Shown here piece by piece: positions 1 to 8,464 of a stretch of 64,000 bases of DNA. Source of the DNA: CAVVFX01 sp963747535. Its GTDB lineage: Bacteria > Acidobacteriota > Terriglobia > Bryobacterales > Bryobacteraceae. Numbering within the stretch: the stretch's first letter is position 1; each line of letters starts with the position of its first letter. Made by a program: the position numbers and the translations under genes. Location of the stretch: assembly GCA_963747535.1 (NCBI GenBank), contig CAVVFX010000021.1:143104-207103 (forward strand). Direction: 5' to 3'. The notes under the pieces are model-generated. The model was not told the DNA's origin. It did not search any database and was given only the letters and a program-made list of their open reading frames with translations.

Positions 1-1710
1 CTGTTTGTGGCCGCAGCCAACACCAACAGCGTCTTCACCGTTGGCTTGACCGATAACGGCGACATGCGGCGCCTTGAAACCATCAACGTCGCCATCACTC
101 CCAATCAGCCGCTCGGTATGACGCCCAGCGCTCTTTCGCTTGACGCCAGCGGTAAGCGCATGTACGTCGCCTGCTCGGACGCCAACGCCGTCGCTTCGGT
201 CGACATCTCCAAGGCGCGTAGCGTGGTGCAGGGCTTCATCCCGAGCGGCTGGTATCCCACCGCAGTCAGCGTACTCCCCGATAATCGCGTCGTGATCCTC
301 AACGGCCGCGGACTCGGCTCGCATCCCAATCTCGATGGACCCGATCCCACTAAACGTCCCGAACCCGTGCATGAAGGCGGTAAATCCCAGGAGTACGTTC
401 TCCGCATCCAGACCGGCACGCTTTCGTTCGTCGACTCGCCTTCCGACAAGGAACTCATGGCTGACACCGACGCCGTCATCGCCAACTCTCCTTTTCGCGA
501 TTCCCTGATGGATAGCGTGGCCATTCCGCAAGGCAATCCCGTACCCTCGCGTCCTGGCGATCCCTCTCCCATCAAACACGTCATCTACATCGTGCAGGAG
601 AACCGCACCTACGACCAGGTTCTCGGGGATATCAAGAAGGGAAACGGCGATGCGTCGCTGGTGCTGTTCGGCGAGAACGTCACGCCCAACCATCACAAGA
701 TCGCCAATGACTTCGTGCTGTTCGACAACTTCTATGTCAACTCCGACGTCAGCGCCGACGGCCACAATTGGGCGACGGCGGCGATTGCGCCGGACTACAC
801 CATCAAGCTTTCACCCAATAGTTACGCAAAGCGACGTAACCTTTACGATTACGAAGGCCAGGAAGTGGCCAACCGTCCGCCTGCCGGCTATCTCTGGAGC
901 AATGCGCACGAAGCCGGTGTCACCTTGCGCAATTATGGCTACTTTGCCGCCAATCGCAAGACCGCCGGGCCCAATGGCGAGCAGATCGAGGGCGTGCGCG
1001 ATCCCATTCTCGGACCAGTGACCAGTCCCTATTACCGCGCGTTTGACCTCGAGTACTCCGATATCGAACGGGCCAAAGTTTTCATCAAGGAACTCGCCGG
1101 TTTCGAGGCGAAAAACGAGATGCCCCAGTTGCTGCTGGTCCGCATGGGTAATGACCACACCTACGGGGCCGCGGCCGGAAAAATTGCGCCCCAATCGCTG
1201 GCTGCCGACAATGATGCCGGCATCGGGATGCTGGTGGAAGCTGTTTCGAAGAGCAAATTCTGGGGACAGACCGCGATTTTCATCATCGAGGACGACGCGC
1301 AGAATGGTTGCGATCACGTCGATTCGCACCGTTCGCCAGCGTACCTGATCTCACCCTACGTACGCCGGGGCGCAGTCGACAGTTCGATGTACAACACCAC
1401 GTCGGTCCTGCGTACCCTGGAGTTGATTCTTGGACTGCGGCCCATGACCACTTTCGATGCGGCCGCAAGGCCGATGTTCGCGGCTCTCCAAAACACCCCA
1501 AACCTGGCGCCTTTCGTGGCCGAGAAGCCGCGCATCCCGCTCGACACACGCAATCCCGCCGCGACGGCTGCCGCTCGCCGTACGGCCGAAATGGACTTCT
1601 CCGAAGAAGACCGCATCGACGACGATGAACTGAACGACATCCTCTGGGCCACTATCAAAGGACCTAACGTCCCCGCTCCCGCACCGGTAAGGAGCCGATT
1701 TGCACATTAG
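1..1710 (+). CDS. YncE-like propeller / phosphoesterase fusion protein (5' end missing)
   Basis: The reading frame is open from the first base, so the N-terminus lies outside the window. The first ~180 visible residues (GMTPSALSLDASGKRMYVA and similar) look like blades of a YVTN/YncE-type beta-propeller. The rest, from about residue 190 (HVIYIVQENRTYDQVLGD), matches the phosphoesterase/acid phosphatase-phospholipase C superfamily, with the ENRTYD segment as the usual metal and nucleophile region and a later GNDHTYG segment. Bifunctional YncE/alkaline-phosphatase-family proteins of this architecture are common in Acidobacteriota and are normally exported. The substrate is unknown. The frame ends 52 bp before the next gene. 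Confidence 0.8.
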   Translation: MFVAAANTNSVFTVGLTDNGDMRRLETINVAITPNQPLGMTPSALSLDASGKRMYVACSDANAVASVDISKARSVVQGFIPSGWYPTAVSVLPDNRVVILNGRGLGSHPNLDGPDPTKRPEPVHEGGKSQEYVLRIQTGTLSFVDSPSDKELMADTDAVIANSPFRDSLMDSVAIPQGNPVPSRPGDPSPIKHVIYIVQENRTYDQVLGDIKKGNGDASLVLFGENVTPNHHKIANDFVLFDNFYVNSDVSADGHNWATAAIAPDYTIKLSPNSYAKRRNLYDYEGQEVANRPPAGYLWSNAHEAGVTLRNYGYFAANRKTAGPNGEQIEGVRDPILGPVTSPYYRAFDLEYSDIERAKVFIKELAGFEAKNEMPQLLLVRMGNDHTYGAAAGKIAPQSLAADNDAGIGMLVEAVSKSKFWGQTAIFIIEDDAQNGCDHVDSHRSPAYLISPYVRRGAVDSSMYNTTSVLRTLELILGLRPMTTFDAAARPMFAALQNTPNLAPFVAEKPRIPLDTRNPAATAAARRTAEMDFSEEDRIDDDELNDILWATIKGPNVPAPAPVRSRFAH

Positions 1711-1718
1711 CGCGGCGC

Positions 1719-1747
1719 CCCTCCCTTAACGGTCGCGGCTGAAGTAA
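1719..1747. repeat. Dispersed intergenic repeat, family A, copy 1
   Basis: The short gap between two genes holds CTCCCTTAACGGTCGCGGCT followed by GAAGTAA. The same core (CCGCTCCCTGACGGTCGCGG, then CTCAGTAAG) recurs at 12389, 34821 and 42326, always between genes. This copy is the most diverged. Confidence 0.55.
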
Positions 1748-1762
1748 ATCCCTTACCGAACA

Positions 1763-3868
1763 ATGCCCAAAATTTATATCGCCTTCCTCTGGCATATGCA
1801 CCAGCCCTTCTACAAGGACCTGGTGACGGGAGAGTATAAGCTCCCCTGGACTCGCATGCACGCCCTCAAGGACTATTACGGCATGGTGCGGATTCTCGAA
1901 GAATTCCCCAAGATCCACCAGACCTTCAACCTGGTGCCCTCGATGATGGTGCAGATCGAGGAGTACGCCGCCGGCCAGGCGCGCGATCCTCTTCTCGAAC
2001 TGGCCCTCAAACCCGCCGAGCAGCTGACCGAAGATGAGAAGCGCAGCATGCTGCGCAATTTTTTCCTCGCCAATCCGTCGCGCATGATCCATCGCTATCC
2101 CCGCTACCGTGAACTGTTCCAGGCTTGGGAGGCGCAAAAACACGGCGGCGGATGGAAGGGCGTCTTCAGCACGCAGGATTTTCGCGATCTGCAGGTGGTG
2201 TCGCAACTCGCCTGGTTCGACGAAGAAATCCAGGAGCATGACGTGGAGACGCGGGACCTGCTCGAAAAGGGCCGCGATTTCTCGCTCGATGACCAGGCGC
2301 TCATGGGCCGCAAGCAGGGGGAAATCGTGGCGCTCGTGATCCCGGAATACAAGAAGCTCGCGGCCACGGGCCAGATCGAGATCTCCACAACGCCGTTCTA
2401 TCACCCCATTCTTCCGCTTCTCTGTGATTCCAACATCGCGGGCGTCTCGCACCCCAACGTTCCGCTGCCCCGTCGATTCAGCTATCCTGACGATGCCCGC
2501 TATCAACTCACCAGGGCTCGCGACTACATCACCGAAACTTTCGGAGTTGCGCCTGTCGGGCTGTGGCCTTCAGAAGGTTCCGTCTCGGACCAGGTGTTCG
2601 AGATCGCATCGGAAGCGGGCTTCAAATGGGCTGCGACAGATAACGGCGTGCTCGACCGCACCCTCGGTCATCCGGCCGGCCTCGACGGAATGTACCGCAC
2701 CTGGCTCTGGCAACGCACCGGTCACTCCATGGGTGTCATCTTCCGCGACCACATGTTGAGCGATCTGGTTGGTTTCGTATATTCCGGCATGCAGCCCGCC
2801 GACGCGGCAAACGATTTGATCCGCCGCATCCGCGAAAATTGCGGCGGCATCCTCAACAGCGGCCGCGACGCTCTGGTCCCCATTGTTCTCGACGGTGAGA
2901 ACGCCTGGGAATATTACGACCACAACGGGCGTCCCTTCTTCCGCGAACTCTATAGTCGCATTACCGGCGATGCACAAATGGAATGCGTAACCGTATCAGA
3001 AGCTTTTGAGCATCTGACTCCGTCTCCGGTGGATCACATCTTTCCGGGTTCCTGGATCAACGCCAATTTCGATGTCTGGATCGGCGCGGCTGAAGACAAC
3101 CTGGCCTGGGAATATCTACTCGCAGCGCGGAAGGCTTACGATGCCGGAGCGCAAAAAGTACCCAATGACCGCCGTAAGCTGGCTTATGAAGAATTACTCA
3201 TCGCCGAGGGCAGCGACTGGTGCTGGTGGTACGGACCCGAACACGACACCGCTAATCGCGTCGAGTTCGATGAACTTTACCGCGCACACCTGGCCAATGT
3301 TTACGCAGCTTTGAATCTCACTGCGCCAGAGGAGCTTTCCCGGCCCATCATTCACGTTCGAGAAGATTCCGTGGTAACGCAGCCGACCGGCCGGATCCGG
3401 CCAAAGATCGATGGGATCGTTTCTTCCTACTTCGAGTGGCTGGGCGCGGGCCAGCATCGCGTCGCCCGCCGGGGCGGTGCGATGCACGGCAAACGGTTCA
3501 TCTTCTCCCAGATTCAATTCGGGTCCGATGGGGAGAAGTTATATGTAAGGATCGATTTCGCGCCCGGCTCCGACGATATCCTGACATCGGGCGAGCTGCG
3601 GTGTACAATTCGGAGCGGCGACGGAGAGGAGCAGCGCACTATTATCCGGCTTTCGGCCCCAAAGGATACCGTGTACTTAGTGCCGAGCGGAAAAGTGGTG
3701 GAGTGGGCGGCGAACTCGATTCTCGAAATCGCGATTCCGGTTACCGTGAGGAAAGAATTCGGACCGGTGGATGTGTGCCTGTCGGCATGGAAGGACGGCC
3801 TTCCAGTCGACGCCGTCCCCCTGCAGGGCTGGCTGACCCTGGCAGCTGAATCCACCTGGTCCTCGTAA
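1763..3868 (+). CDS. Glycoside hydrolase family 57 (alpha-amylase/alpha-mannosidase type)
   Basis: A 701-aa GH57 enzyme expected to cleave or transfer alpha-glucans. Residues 11-15 (HMHQP) are the family's first conserved region. GLWPSEGSV around residues 266-274 carries E271, the probable catalytic nucleophile, and DGENAWEYY from residue 377 carries D377, the probable acid/base; both roles are assigned by family analogy. The last ~140 residues look like a beta-rich accessory domain. No signal peptide is visible, so it is probably cytoplasmic and acts in glycogen or maltodextrin turnover. The ATG is at 1763 with a weak ribosome site. A strong hairpin lies about 40 bp after the stop. Confidence 0.88.
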   Translation: MPKIYIAFLWHMHQPFYKDLVTGEYKLPWTRMHALKDYYGMVRILEEFPKIHQTFNLVPSMMVQIEEYAAGQARDPLLELALKPAEQLTEDEKRSMLRNFFLANPSRMIHRYPRYRELFQAWEAQKHGGGWKGVFSTQDFRDLQVVSQLAWFDEEIQEHDVETRDLLEKGRDFSLDDQALMGRKQGEIVALVIPEYKKLAATGQIEISTTPFYHPILPLLCDSNIAGVSHPNVPLPRRFSYPDDARYQLTRARDYITETFGVAPVGLWPSEGSVSDQVFEIASEAGFKWAATDNGVLDRTLGHPAGLDGMYRTWLWQRTGHSMGVIFRDHMLSDLVGFVYSGMQPADAANDLIRRIRENCGGILNSGRDALVPIVLDGENAWEYYDHNGRPFFRELYSRITGDAQMECVTVSEAFEHLTPSPVDHIFPGSWINANFDVWIGAAEDNLAWEYLLAARKAYDAGAQKVPNDRRKLAYEELLIAEGSDWCWWYGPEHDTANRVEFDELYRAHLANVYAALNLTAPEELSRPIIHVREDSVVTQPTGRIRPKIDGIVSSYFEWLGAGQHRVARRGGAMHGKRFIFSQIQFGSDGEKLYVRIDFAPGSDDILTSGELRCTIRSGDGEEQRTIIRLSAPKDTVYLVPSGKVVEWAANSILEIAIPVTVRKEFGPVDVCLSAWKDGLPVDAVPLQGWLTLAAESTWSS

Positions 3869-3909
3869 CGCGGACTTCAGAGATGAGCAAGATTCGGCCG
3901 CCAACCGCC

Positions 3910-3933
3910 GGGGCAGGCGAAACCGCCTGCCCC
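3910..3933. terminator. GC-rich hairpin after the GH57 gene (repeat family C)
   Basis: GGGGCAGGCG pairs perfectly with CGCCTGCCCC around an AAAC loop (10-bp stem). No T-run follows, so it is an uncertain terminator. A related arm and loop (GCAGG-CGAAAC) occurs at 27352, and the inverted form GGTTTCGCCTGC occurs at about 3971, so this is also a dispersed repeat. Confidence 0.45.
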
Positions 3934-4029
3934 ACCAACCCAAACATTGAACTTGCAAGGATGGCACGGGCGGTTTCGCCTGCGCAGCGTGTATCGGATG
4001 GCGGGTGTCTCCGGCGAAGGCGCGCTGCG

Positions 4030-4710
4030 TTACCGGTTTTTATACATGGAGGTCTTGTCCAACATGGCCTCCAAGGGAGCAGCCGCCGGTGGAGTTTTCA
4101 CTTCTCCAGCCAGAATGGCCCGATTCGAGAGCCTGCTTCCATATAGCTCAAGGTCGGCGTCCTCGTCCCGGCGAAGCGTCGCTCCGGCCAGTGAGATTCC
4201 GGCGAAGATGCCTCTGGACCGCGACCAGGACAAGATTTCCGCGTGCATCAGGGCATCAGTCTGAGCGGAAGCATCCCGCCCGACCGGACCGGCAGCCACC
4301 GTCCCCTGGCCTCCCAGCGTGAACTGGTCCTTTAACAGCTTGTTCATGCCGTCGCGATTCATCACCAACATGATGATGTCCTGTTCTGATCCGCCAATCT
4401 GAAAACCAACGCTACCGCCCTCAATTCGAATCGCGGCCGGTGCGGACCACCCCGTCCCGCTCTCACGGCGGCACATCACGAATCCTTTGCCATACTTCGC
4501 GCCGACAATGAAGGCGCCCTGCTTCAATCCCGGAACAACTACGACACACTGGGCCTTATTGATCAAATCCTGTGGGATACCCTTGTCCGAAGCGTGCATC
4601 ATGTCGGCCAAAACGTCAGTCGCCGCGTGCAGGCGTTCGTCCGCATCTTTTGCCATCATGATTGGCGCCGTGGATAAGAGAGCCATCGCCATTACAACCG
4701 ATATTCGCAT
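4030..4710 (-). CDS. Secreted SYLF/Ysc84-domain lipid-binding protein
   Basis: A 226-aa protein with a SYLF (DUF500, Ysc84) domain, a fold that binds phosphoinositides in eukaryotes and is found in many bacterial envelope proteins. Visible hallmarks are QDLINKAQCVVVVPGLKQG, GAKYGKGFVMCRR, IEGGSVGFQIGGSEQD and ILSWSRSRGIFAGISL. The start at 4710 is chosen because AAGGAG lies nine bases upstream and MRISVVMAMALLSTAPIMMA then forms a clean signal peptide; the longer frame reaching 4764 would bury this. It is convergent with the GH57 gene. A periplasmic or outer-membrane role is likely, but its ligand is unknown. Confidence 0.88.
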   Translation of the reverse strand: MRISVVMAMALLSTAPIMMAKDADERLHAATDVLADMMHASDKGIPQDLINKAQCVVVVPGLKQGAFIVGAKYGKGFVMCRRESGTGWSAPAAIRIEGGSVGFQIGGSEQDIIMLVMNRDGMNKLLKDQFTLGGQGTVAAGPVGRDASAQTDALMHAEILSWSRSRGIFAGISLAGATLRRDEDADLELYGSRLSNRAILAGEVKTPPAAAPLEAMLDKTSMYKNR

Positions 4711-4833
4711 CTTGTCTGTCTCCTTCATGGGTTGGTGAGTGCGCGTTAGTTGCCATCGTGTCATACGTCACAACCTGCGTCGCGTACTATTTTACCGGGA
4801 GACAGGGCGCCCGACAAGGTAATCTGGTAGGAG

Positions 4834-5760
4834 ATGAACATTGAAGTTCTGTTGACGGAAGCGGAGATAGCCCAGGAGTTTACCGAAAGTATCGAGGCCC
4901 GGGATCTGCCGGAAAAGTTCTTTTATTGGTTTCAACAGTCGGTGAGGAGTTGGCGCGCACTGGCTCAGGATCCGGCCCACCAGAACCTGCAGAACATGTG
5001 GGACATGTGTTCGGAGCGTGTGAGAGAATGCACCGGGCACTTCAAGACGCAAATTCCCATTGTGAGTTTTGGCGCGGGCGATGGTCTGAAGGACCGGCGG
5101 TTGATCGAGTCGCTGCAAGCGGCGGGGCGGGCGGTGCGGTACTTTCCGGTCGACGCCAGCCAGGCATTGCTCGAAACCGCCTGCGAGGCCGTCGAGAACG
5201 ATGAAGCCGACGTAACCGGAATCAAGGCCGATATTTCCAGTCCCGTGCATCTGGTGCTGGCCTCCGACGCCTGCGAGTCGCCGAAGCTGGTGCTCATGGC
5301 CGGCAATACTCTCGGGGGTTTCGATCCCATGGAACAGATCCGCCACGTGGTGTCCGCGCTGCATGAAGGCGACCGCCTGGCCCTCGACGTCGAACTGTAT
5401 TCCGAAGGCGCCAAGGATGTCGCTGTACAGCCATTGCAACACGCCTTCGCGTTCGCTCCGCTGCAGGCGATCGGGCTGCAGGATGAGGACGGGGAGATGC
5501 GCTTCGAAGTCAAACGCGACGAGCGCCACGCCGGCCTTTACATGGTCGCCAGACACTTCCAGGCGAATCGCGACCTGCGCATTTCCGTGTTAGGCAAAGA
5601 TATCCTCCTCGAGCGCGGCGAGCGCATTTTCATGAACTTCCGCTACCTGTTTACACCCGAAGCATTCCGCTGGCTGCTGGAACGTCACGGCAAGCTGAAG
5701 ATTCTGGAGATCAACGAAAGTTCCGATCAGCGCTTCACGCTGGCCATTTGCGCCAAGTAG
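4834..5760 (+). CDS. EgtD-like SAM-dependent methyltransferase (Methyltransf_33 family)
   Basis: A 308-aa protein resembling histidine N-alpha-methyltransferase EgtD. It has the SAM-binding region VSFGAGDGLKDRRLIESL, the YFPVDASQALLE strand-helix and the VLMAGNTLGGFDP motif corresponding to FLGSTIGNF in EgtD. EgtD makes hercynine in ergothioneine synthesis, but no egtB-like sulfoxide synthase is next to it and the binding-pocket residues cannot be checked here, so the substrate is open. An AGGAG directly abuts the ATG, which is unusual spacing; a TTG at 4852 is an alternative start but would remove N-terminal residues typical of the family. Confidence 0.75.
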   Translation: MNIEVLLTEAEIAQEFTESIEARDLPEKFFYWFQQSVRSWRALAQDPAHQNLQNMWDMCSERVRECTGHFKTQIPIVSFGAGDGLKDRRLIESLQAAGRAVRYFPVDASQALLETACEAVENDEADVTGIKADISSPVHLVLASDACESPKLVLMAGNTLGGFDPMEQIRHVVSALHEGDRLALDVELYSEGAKDVAVQPLQHAFAFAPLQAIGLQDEDGEMRFEVKRDERHAGLYMVARHFQANRDLRISVLGKDILLERGERIFMNFRYLFTPEAFRWLLERHGKLKILEINESSDQRFTLAICAK

Positions 5761-5822
5761 CCGTGTTCCACCGCTCCCTTTCGGACGGGCTCGGCAGCAG
5801 ATCCAAATCCGCAGGCCAAGAC

Positions 5823-5880
5823 GGCTGCTCCGCAGCCGGGCGGACCACAAAAAACGATGGTCCGCCGTACGGGAGGAGGC
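5823..5880. repeat. Dispersed hairpin repeat, family B, copy 1
   Basis: The unit has two parts: a short palindrome GGCTGCTCCGCAGCC (5823-5837), then GGCGGACCA pairing with TGGTCCGCC (5839-5866) around the loop CAAAAAACGA, followed by GTACGGGAGG. Related copies lie at 16623, 45518, 50963, 51016 and 53603. It sits between the ends of convergent genes and may also act as a terminator. Confidence 0.8.
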
Positions 5881-5922
5881 CGGCCGATTTTTTCACGGCT
5901 TCTTGCGTTCGAGCTCCGATTT

Positions 5923-7395
5923 CTACATCCGTGGGAAGAGCGGCTTCAACGCGGGATACAAATCCCGATAGGTCTGGTACCGGCTCTCGTAGCTGCTATC
6001 CCGTGGATGCACAATGTCAACTTCGCGAATGACCGCGCCGCATACTTCCCGCACCGAACCATACTCGCCCGAGCCGGCCATGGCGAGAAGTGCGGCGCCA
6101 TAGGCTGAACCCTCCTGCGATTCCAGCGTCACCACGTCCTTCTCGAGAATATCCGCCAGTGTCTGCCGCCAGAACGGGCTCTTTGCTCCGCCTCCGCTCG
6201 CCCTCACCGACCGCGCCTCCGCGCCGAGTTCCTCGATGATGACGAGGCAATCCTTCTGGCTGTACGACACGCCCTCGACAATCGAGCGAATCAAGTCCGC
6301 CCGGTTGTGCCGGGCCGTCAGCCCGATCCAGCCACCGCGAGCCTGTGCGTCCAGGTGCGGCGTCCGCTCTCCCATGAGATAGGGCAGCCAGAATACTCCA
6401 TTGGAACCCGCGGGAGCTGTCGCGGCTTCCGCCATCAGATCGTCGTATGCAACTCCGACGGCAAGGTTGTTGCGGAACCACTGGAGGCTCAAGCCCGCAC
6501 CCTGCGTTACGCCCATTACGTGCCACTTGCCGGGGACCGCATGACAGAACGTGTGGACGCGACCCAGCCGGTCGTACGCGACCTTTTCCATGTGTGCGAA
6601 CACTACTCCCGACGTGCCGAGAGTGCACGACACCAGGCCCGGCTCCACGATTCCATTGCCCACTGCGCTGGCAGCCTGATCGCCGCCGCCGCCGACCACG
6701 GGCGTACCGATCGCCAACCCGGTGGCGTCGGCAGCCTGCAGCGAGATCGCACCGGTGACTTCACTTGATTCGTAGACCTTCGGCAGGATACTGCGATCGA
6801 GACCCAGTGCGTCGACCATTTCGTACGACCATCGCCGGTTGACAACGTCGAACAGCGAGGTGCCCGACGCGTCCGATACTTCGCTCGCGAATTCGCCGGT
6901 AAGCTGGAATCGCAGATAGTCCTTGGGAAGCAGCATCTTTCGAACGCGTTCAAAATTGTGCGGCTCGTTGTCACGGACCCACAGCAGCTTCGGCAGGGTG
7001 AAGCCGGTCAGCACCGGATTCGCGGTGTACGCGAGCACACGCTCCGCGCCTACCTTCCGGTTCACGAAGTCGACCTGCGCCTGACTGCGCTGATCGCACC
7101 AGATGAGAGCGGGCCTGATCACCTGGTCGTTTCCATCCAGGATTACGAGTCCGTGCATCTGCCCTGAGAGCCCGACGCCGCGCACCTGGGCTCCAGCGAT
7201 ACCGGCTTGTCCCAAAGCGCCGGTGATCGCCGTCTGTGCGGCCTCCCACCAGTTCTCGGGACGCTGCTCGGCCCACATCGGCTTGAGCATTGCCATCTCA
7301 TCGTGCGCTGCGGTAAAGCTCGCGCGCACGCGGCCCTGCTGGTCGACCAGCAGGGCACGCGTCCCGCCGGTTCCGACGTCAATCCCCATCCACAT
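5923..7395 (-). CDS. xylB: Xylulokinase (FGGY family)
   Basis: A 490-aa FGGY-family sugar kinase that should phosphorylate D-xylulose to xylulose 5-phosphate. The N-terminal MGIDVGTGGTRALLVD is the phosphate-binding motif, GLSGQMHGLVILD is the segment typical of xylulokinases, and GGGGDQAASAVGNG holds the likely catalytic aspartate. The start at 7395 is fixed by AGGGAG seven bases upstream; the frame extends 168 bp further upstream into the ROK gene, but that part overlaps coding sequence. It lies 11 bp after the ROK kinase, so the two are probably one transcript. A related pentulose remains possible as substrate. Confidence 0.88.
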   Translation of the reverse strand: MWMGIDVGTGGTRALLVDQQGRVRASFTAAHDEMAMLKPMWAEQRPENWWEAAQTAITGALGQAGIAGAQVRGVGLSGQMHGLVILDGNDQVIRPALIWCDQRSQAQVDFVNRKVGAERVLAYTANPVLTGFTLPKLLWVRDNEPHNFERVRKMLLPKDYLRFQLTGEFASEVSDASGTSLFDVVNRRWSYEMVDALGLDRSILPKVYESSEVTGAISLQAADATGLAIGTPVVGGGGDQAASAVGNGIVEPGLVSCTLGTSGVVFAHMEKVAYDRLGRVHTFCHAVPGKWHVMGVTQGAGLSLQWFRNNLAVGVAYDDLMAEAATAPAGSNGVFWLPYLMGERTPHLDAQARGGWIGLTARHNRADLIRSIVEGVSYSQKDCLVIIEELGAEARSVRASGGGAKSPFWRQTLADILEKDVVTLESQEGSAYGAALLAMAGSGEYGSVREVCGAVIREVDIVHPRDSSYESRYQTYRDLYPALKPLFPRM

Positions 7396-7406
7396 GGTTG
7401 GTCTCC

Positions 7407-8330
7407 CTAGTTTTCCATCTCGCCGGCCCAAGGCAGATAAGCCGCGCCGTACAGTCCGGACTGATTTCCCAAACCGGCCTTTTCCACGCGAGTATTGGTG
7501 GCGCGGAAGGTAAAAGATCGCTGTTTGATTTCTTCGATCATGGGCGGGGCGAAGAGATTCCATGCGCCCAGCACACCGCCGCCCAGCAGGTACAGCGGGA
7601 AGTTGAAGGCGTTGATCAAGGTCGCCAGGGCGATCCCGAGATACCGTCCCATGCTGACAAAGATCTCGTGCGCGCGCGGATTGCCCCTCATCGCCAGGTT
7701 GTACACGTCCTCGGACGTCACGGCATCGCCGAGGCCCATGAGCTTCGCCATGGCAACGATCGCGGTAGCCGACGCATGCTTCTCAAGACATCCGTGATTG
7801 CCGCAGCCGCAGGGATTGCCGTTAGGCACAACCGTGATGTGACCCAGTTCGCCAGCCATCCCCAAGGCTCCGTGCAGCACCTTGCCGCGACAGATAATCC
7901 CGCCTCCGACGCCGGTTCCCAGTGTGAGCAGAATGAGATCCTCGACGTTGCGCCCGGTGCCCATCCACTTTTCGCCAAGAGCAGCAGCATTGGCATCGTT
8001 CTCGAGGATCACCTTGGCGCCGAGCCGCGTCTCGAGATCATCGCGCAAGGGATAATCTTCGAGAGCCGGGATGTTGTTGGAGTTTCTCACCACGCCCTCT
8101 TTTAGAAGAATGAATCCCGGTACCGCGACTCCGATGCCCGACAGATTCTCCCGTCCCTGGCGGTCGCGCAGGGTTTCGATCGCCGTGGCCATATCGTTGA
8201 ACAGAGCCTCGCGCCCGCCGGGCAGTTGACTGCTTCCCGCAACCTTATCGAGCATCCGGCCGCTGCGATCGATCGCAGCAGCCCGCAAATTCGTTCCTCC
8301 AAGATCCAGACCAATCGCGTATTCAGCCAT
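7407..8330 (-). CDS. ROK-family sugar kinase (glucokinase-like)
   Basis: A 307-aa ROK kinase. It has the ATP-binding GLDLGGTNLRAAAID at the N-terminus, LENDANAAALGE with the catalytic Asp, GTGVGGGII, GELGHITV and the zinc-binding CGCGNHGCLE. It has no helix-turn-helix, so it is an enzyme rather than an Xyl repressor-type ROK protein. Glucose is the usual substrate for this length and motif set, though fructose or N-acetylmannosamine cannot be excluded. It is the first gene of a two-gene operon with the xylulokinase and is divergent from the symporter across a 134-bp gap that must hold both promoters. Confidence 0.88.
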   Translation of the reverse strand: MAEYAIGLDLGGTNLRAAAIDRSGRMLDKVAGSSQLPGGREALFNDMATAIETLRDRQGRENLSGIGVAVPGFILLKEGVVRNSNNIPALEDYPLRDDLETRLGAKVILENDANAAALGEKWMGTGRNVEDLILLTLGTGVGGGIICRGKVLHGALGMAGELGHITVVPNGNPCGCGNHGCLEKHASATAIVAMAKLMGLGDAVTSEDVYNLAMRGNPRAHEIFVSMGRYLGIALATLINAFNFPLYLLGGGVLGAWNLFAPPMIEEIKQRSFTFRATNTRVEKAGLGNQSGLYGAAYLPWAGEMEN

Positions 8331-8464
8331 GCAAGATGTATTGTAGGCACAGACCCGGTCCGAGTTACAACGAGTTACGGGCCGCTTGACGAGCGCCTGT
8401 CAAACGCGGGACACTTCTGAAATATGGCCGCCTCGTCTGCCGAGCCATTCAACAGAAGCAGACA

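Noticed and set aside
4792..5556. Long minus-strand open frame inside the EgtD-like gene
   Set aside because: Fully antisense to a well-supported gene; high GC creates long mirror frames. The same holds for 28265-29248, 30587-31606, 34913-36058 and 45938-47359 on the minus strand.
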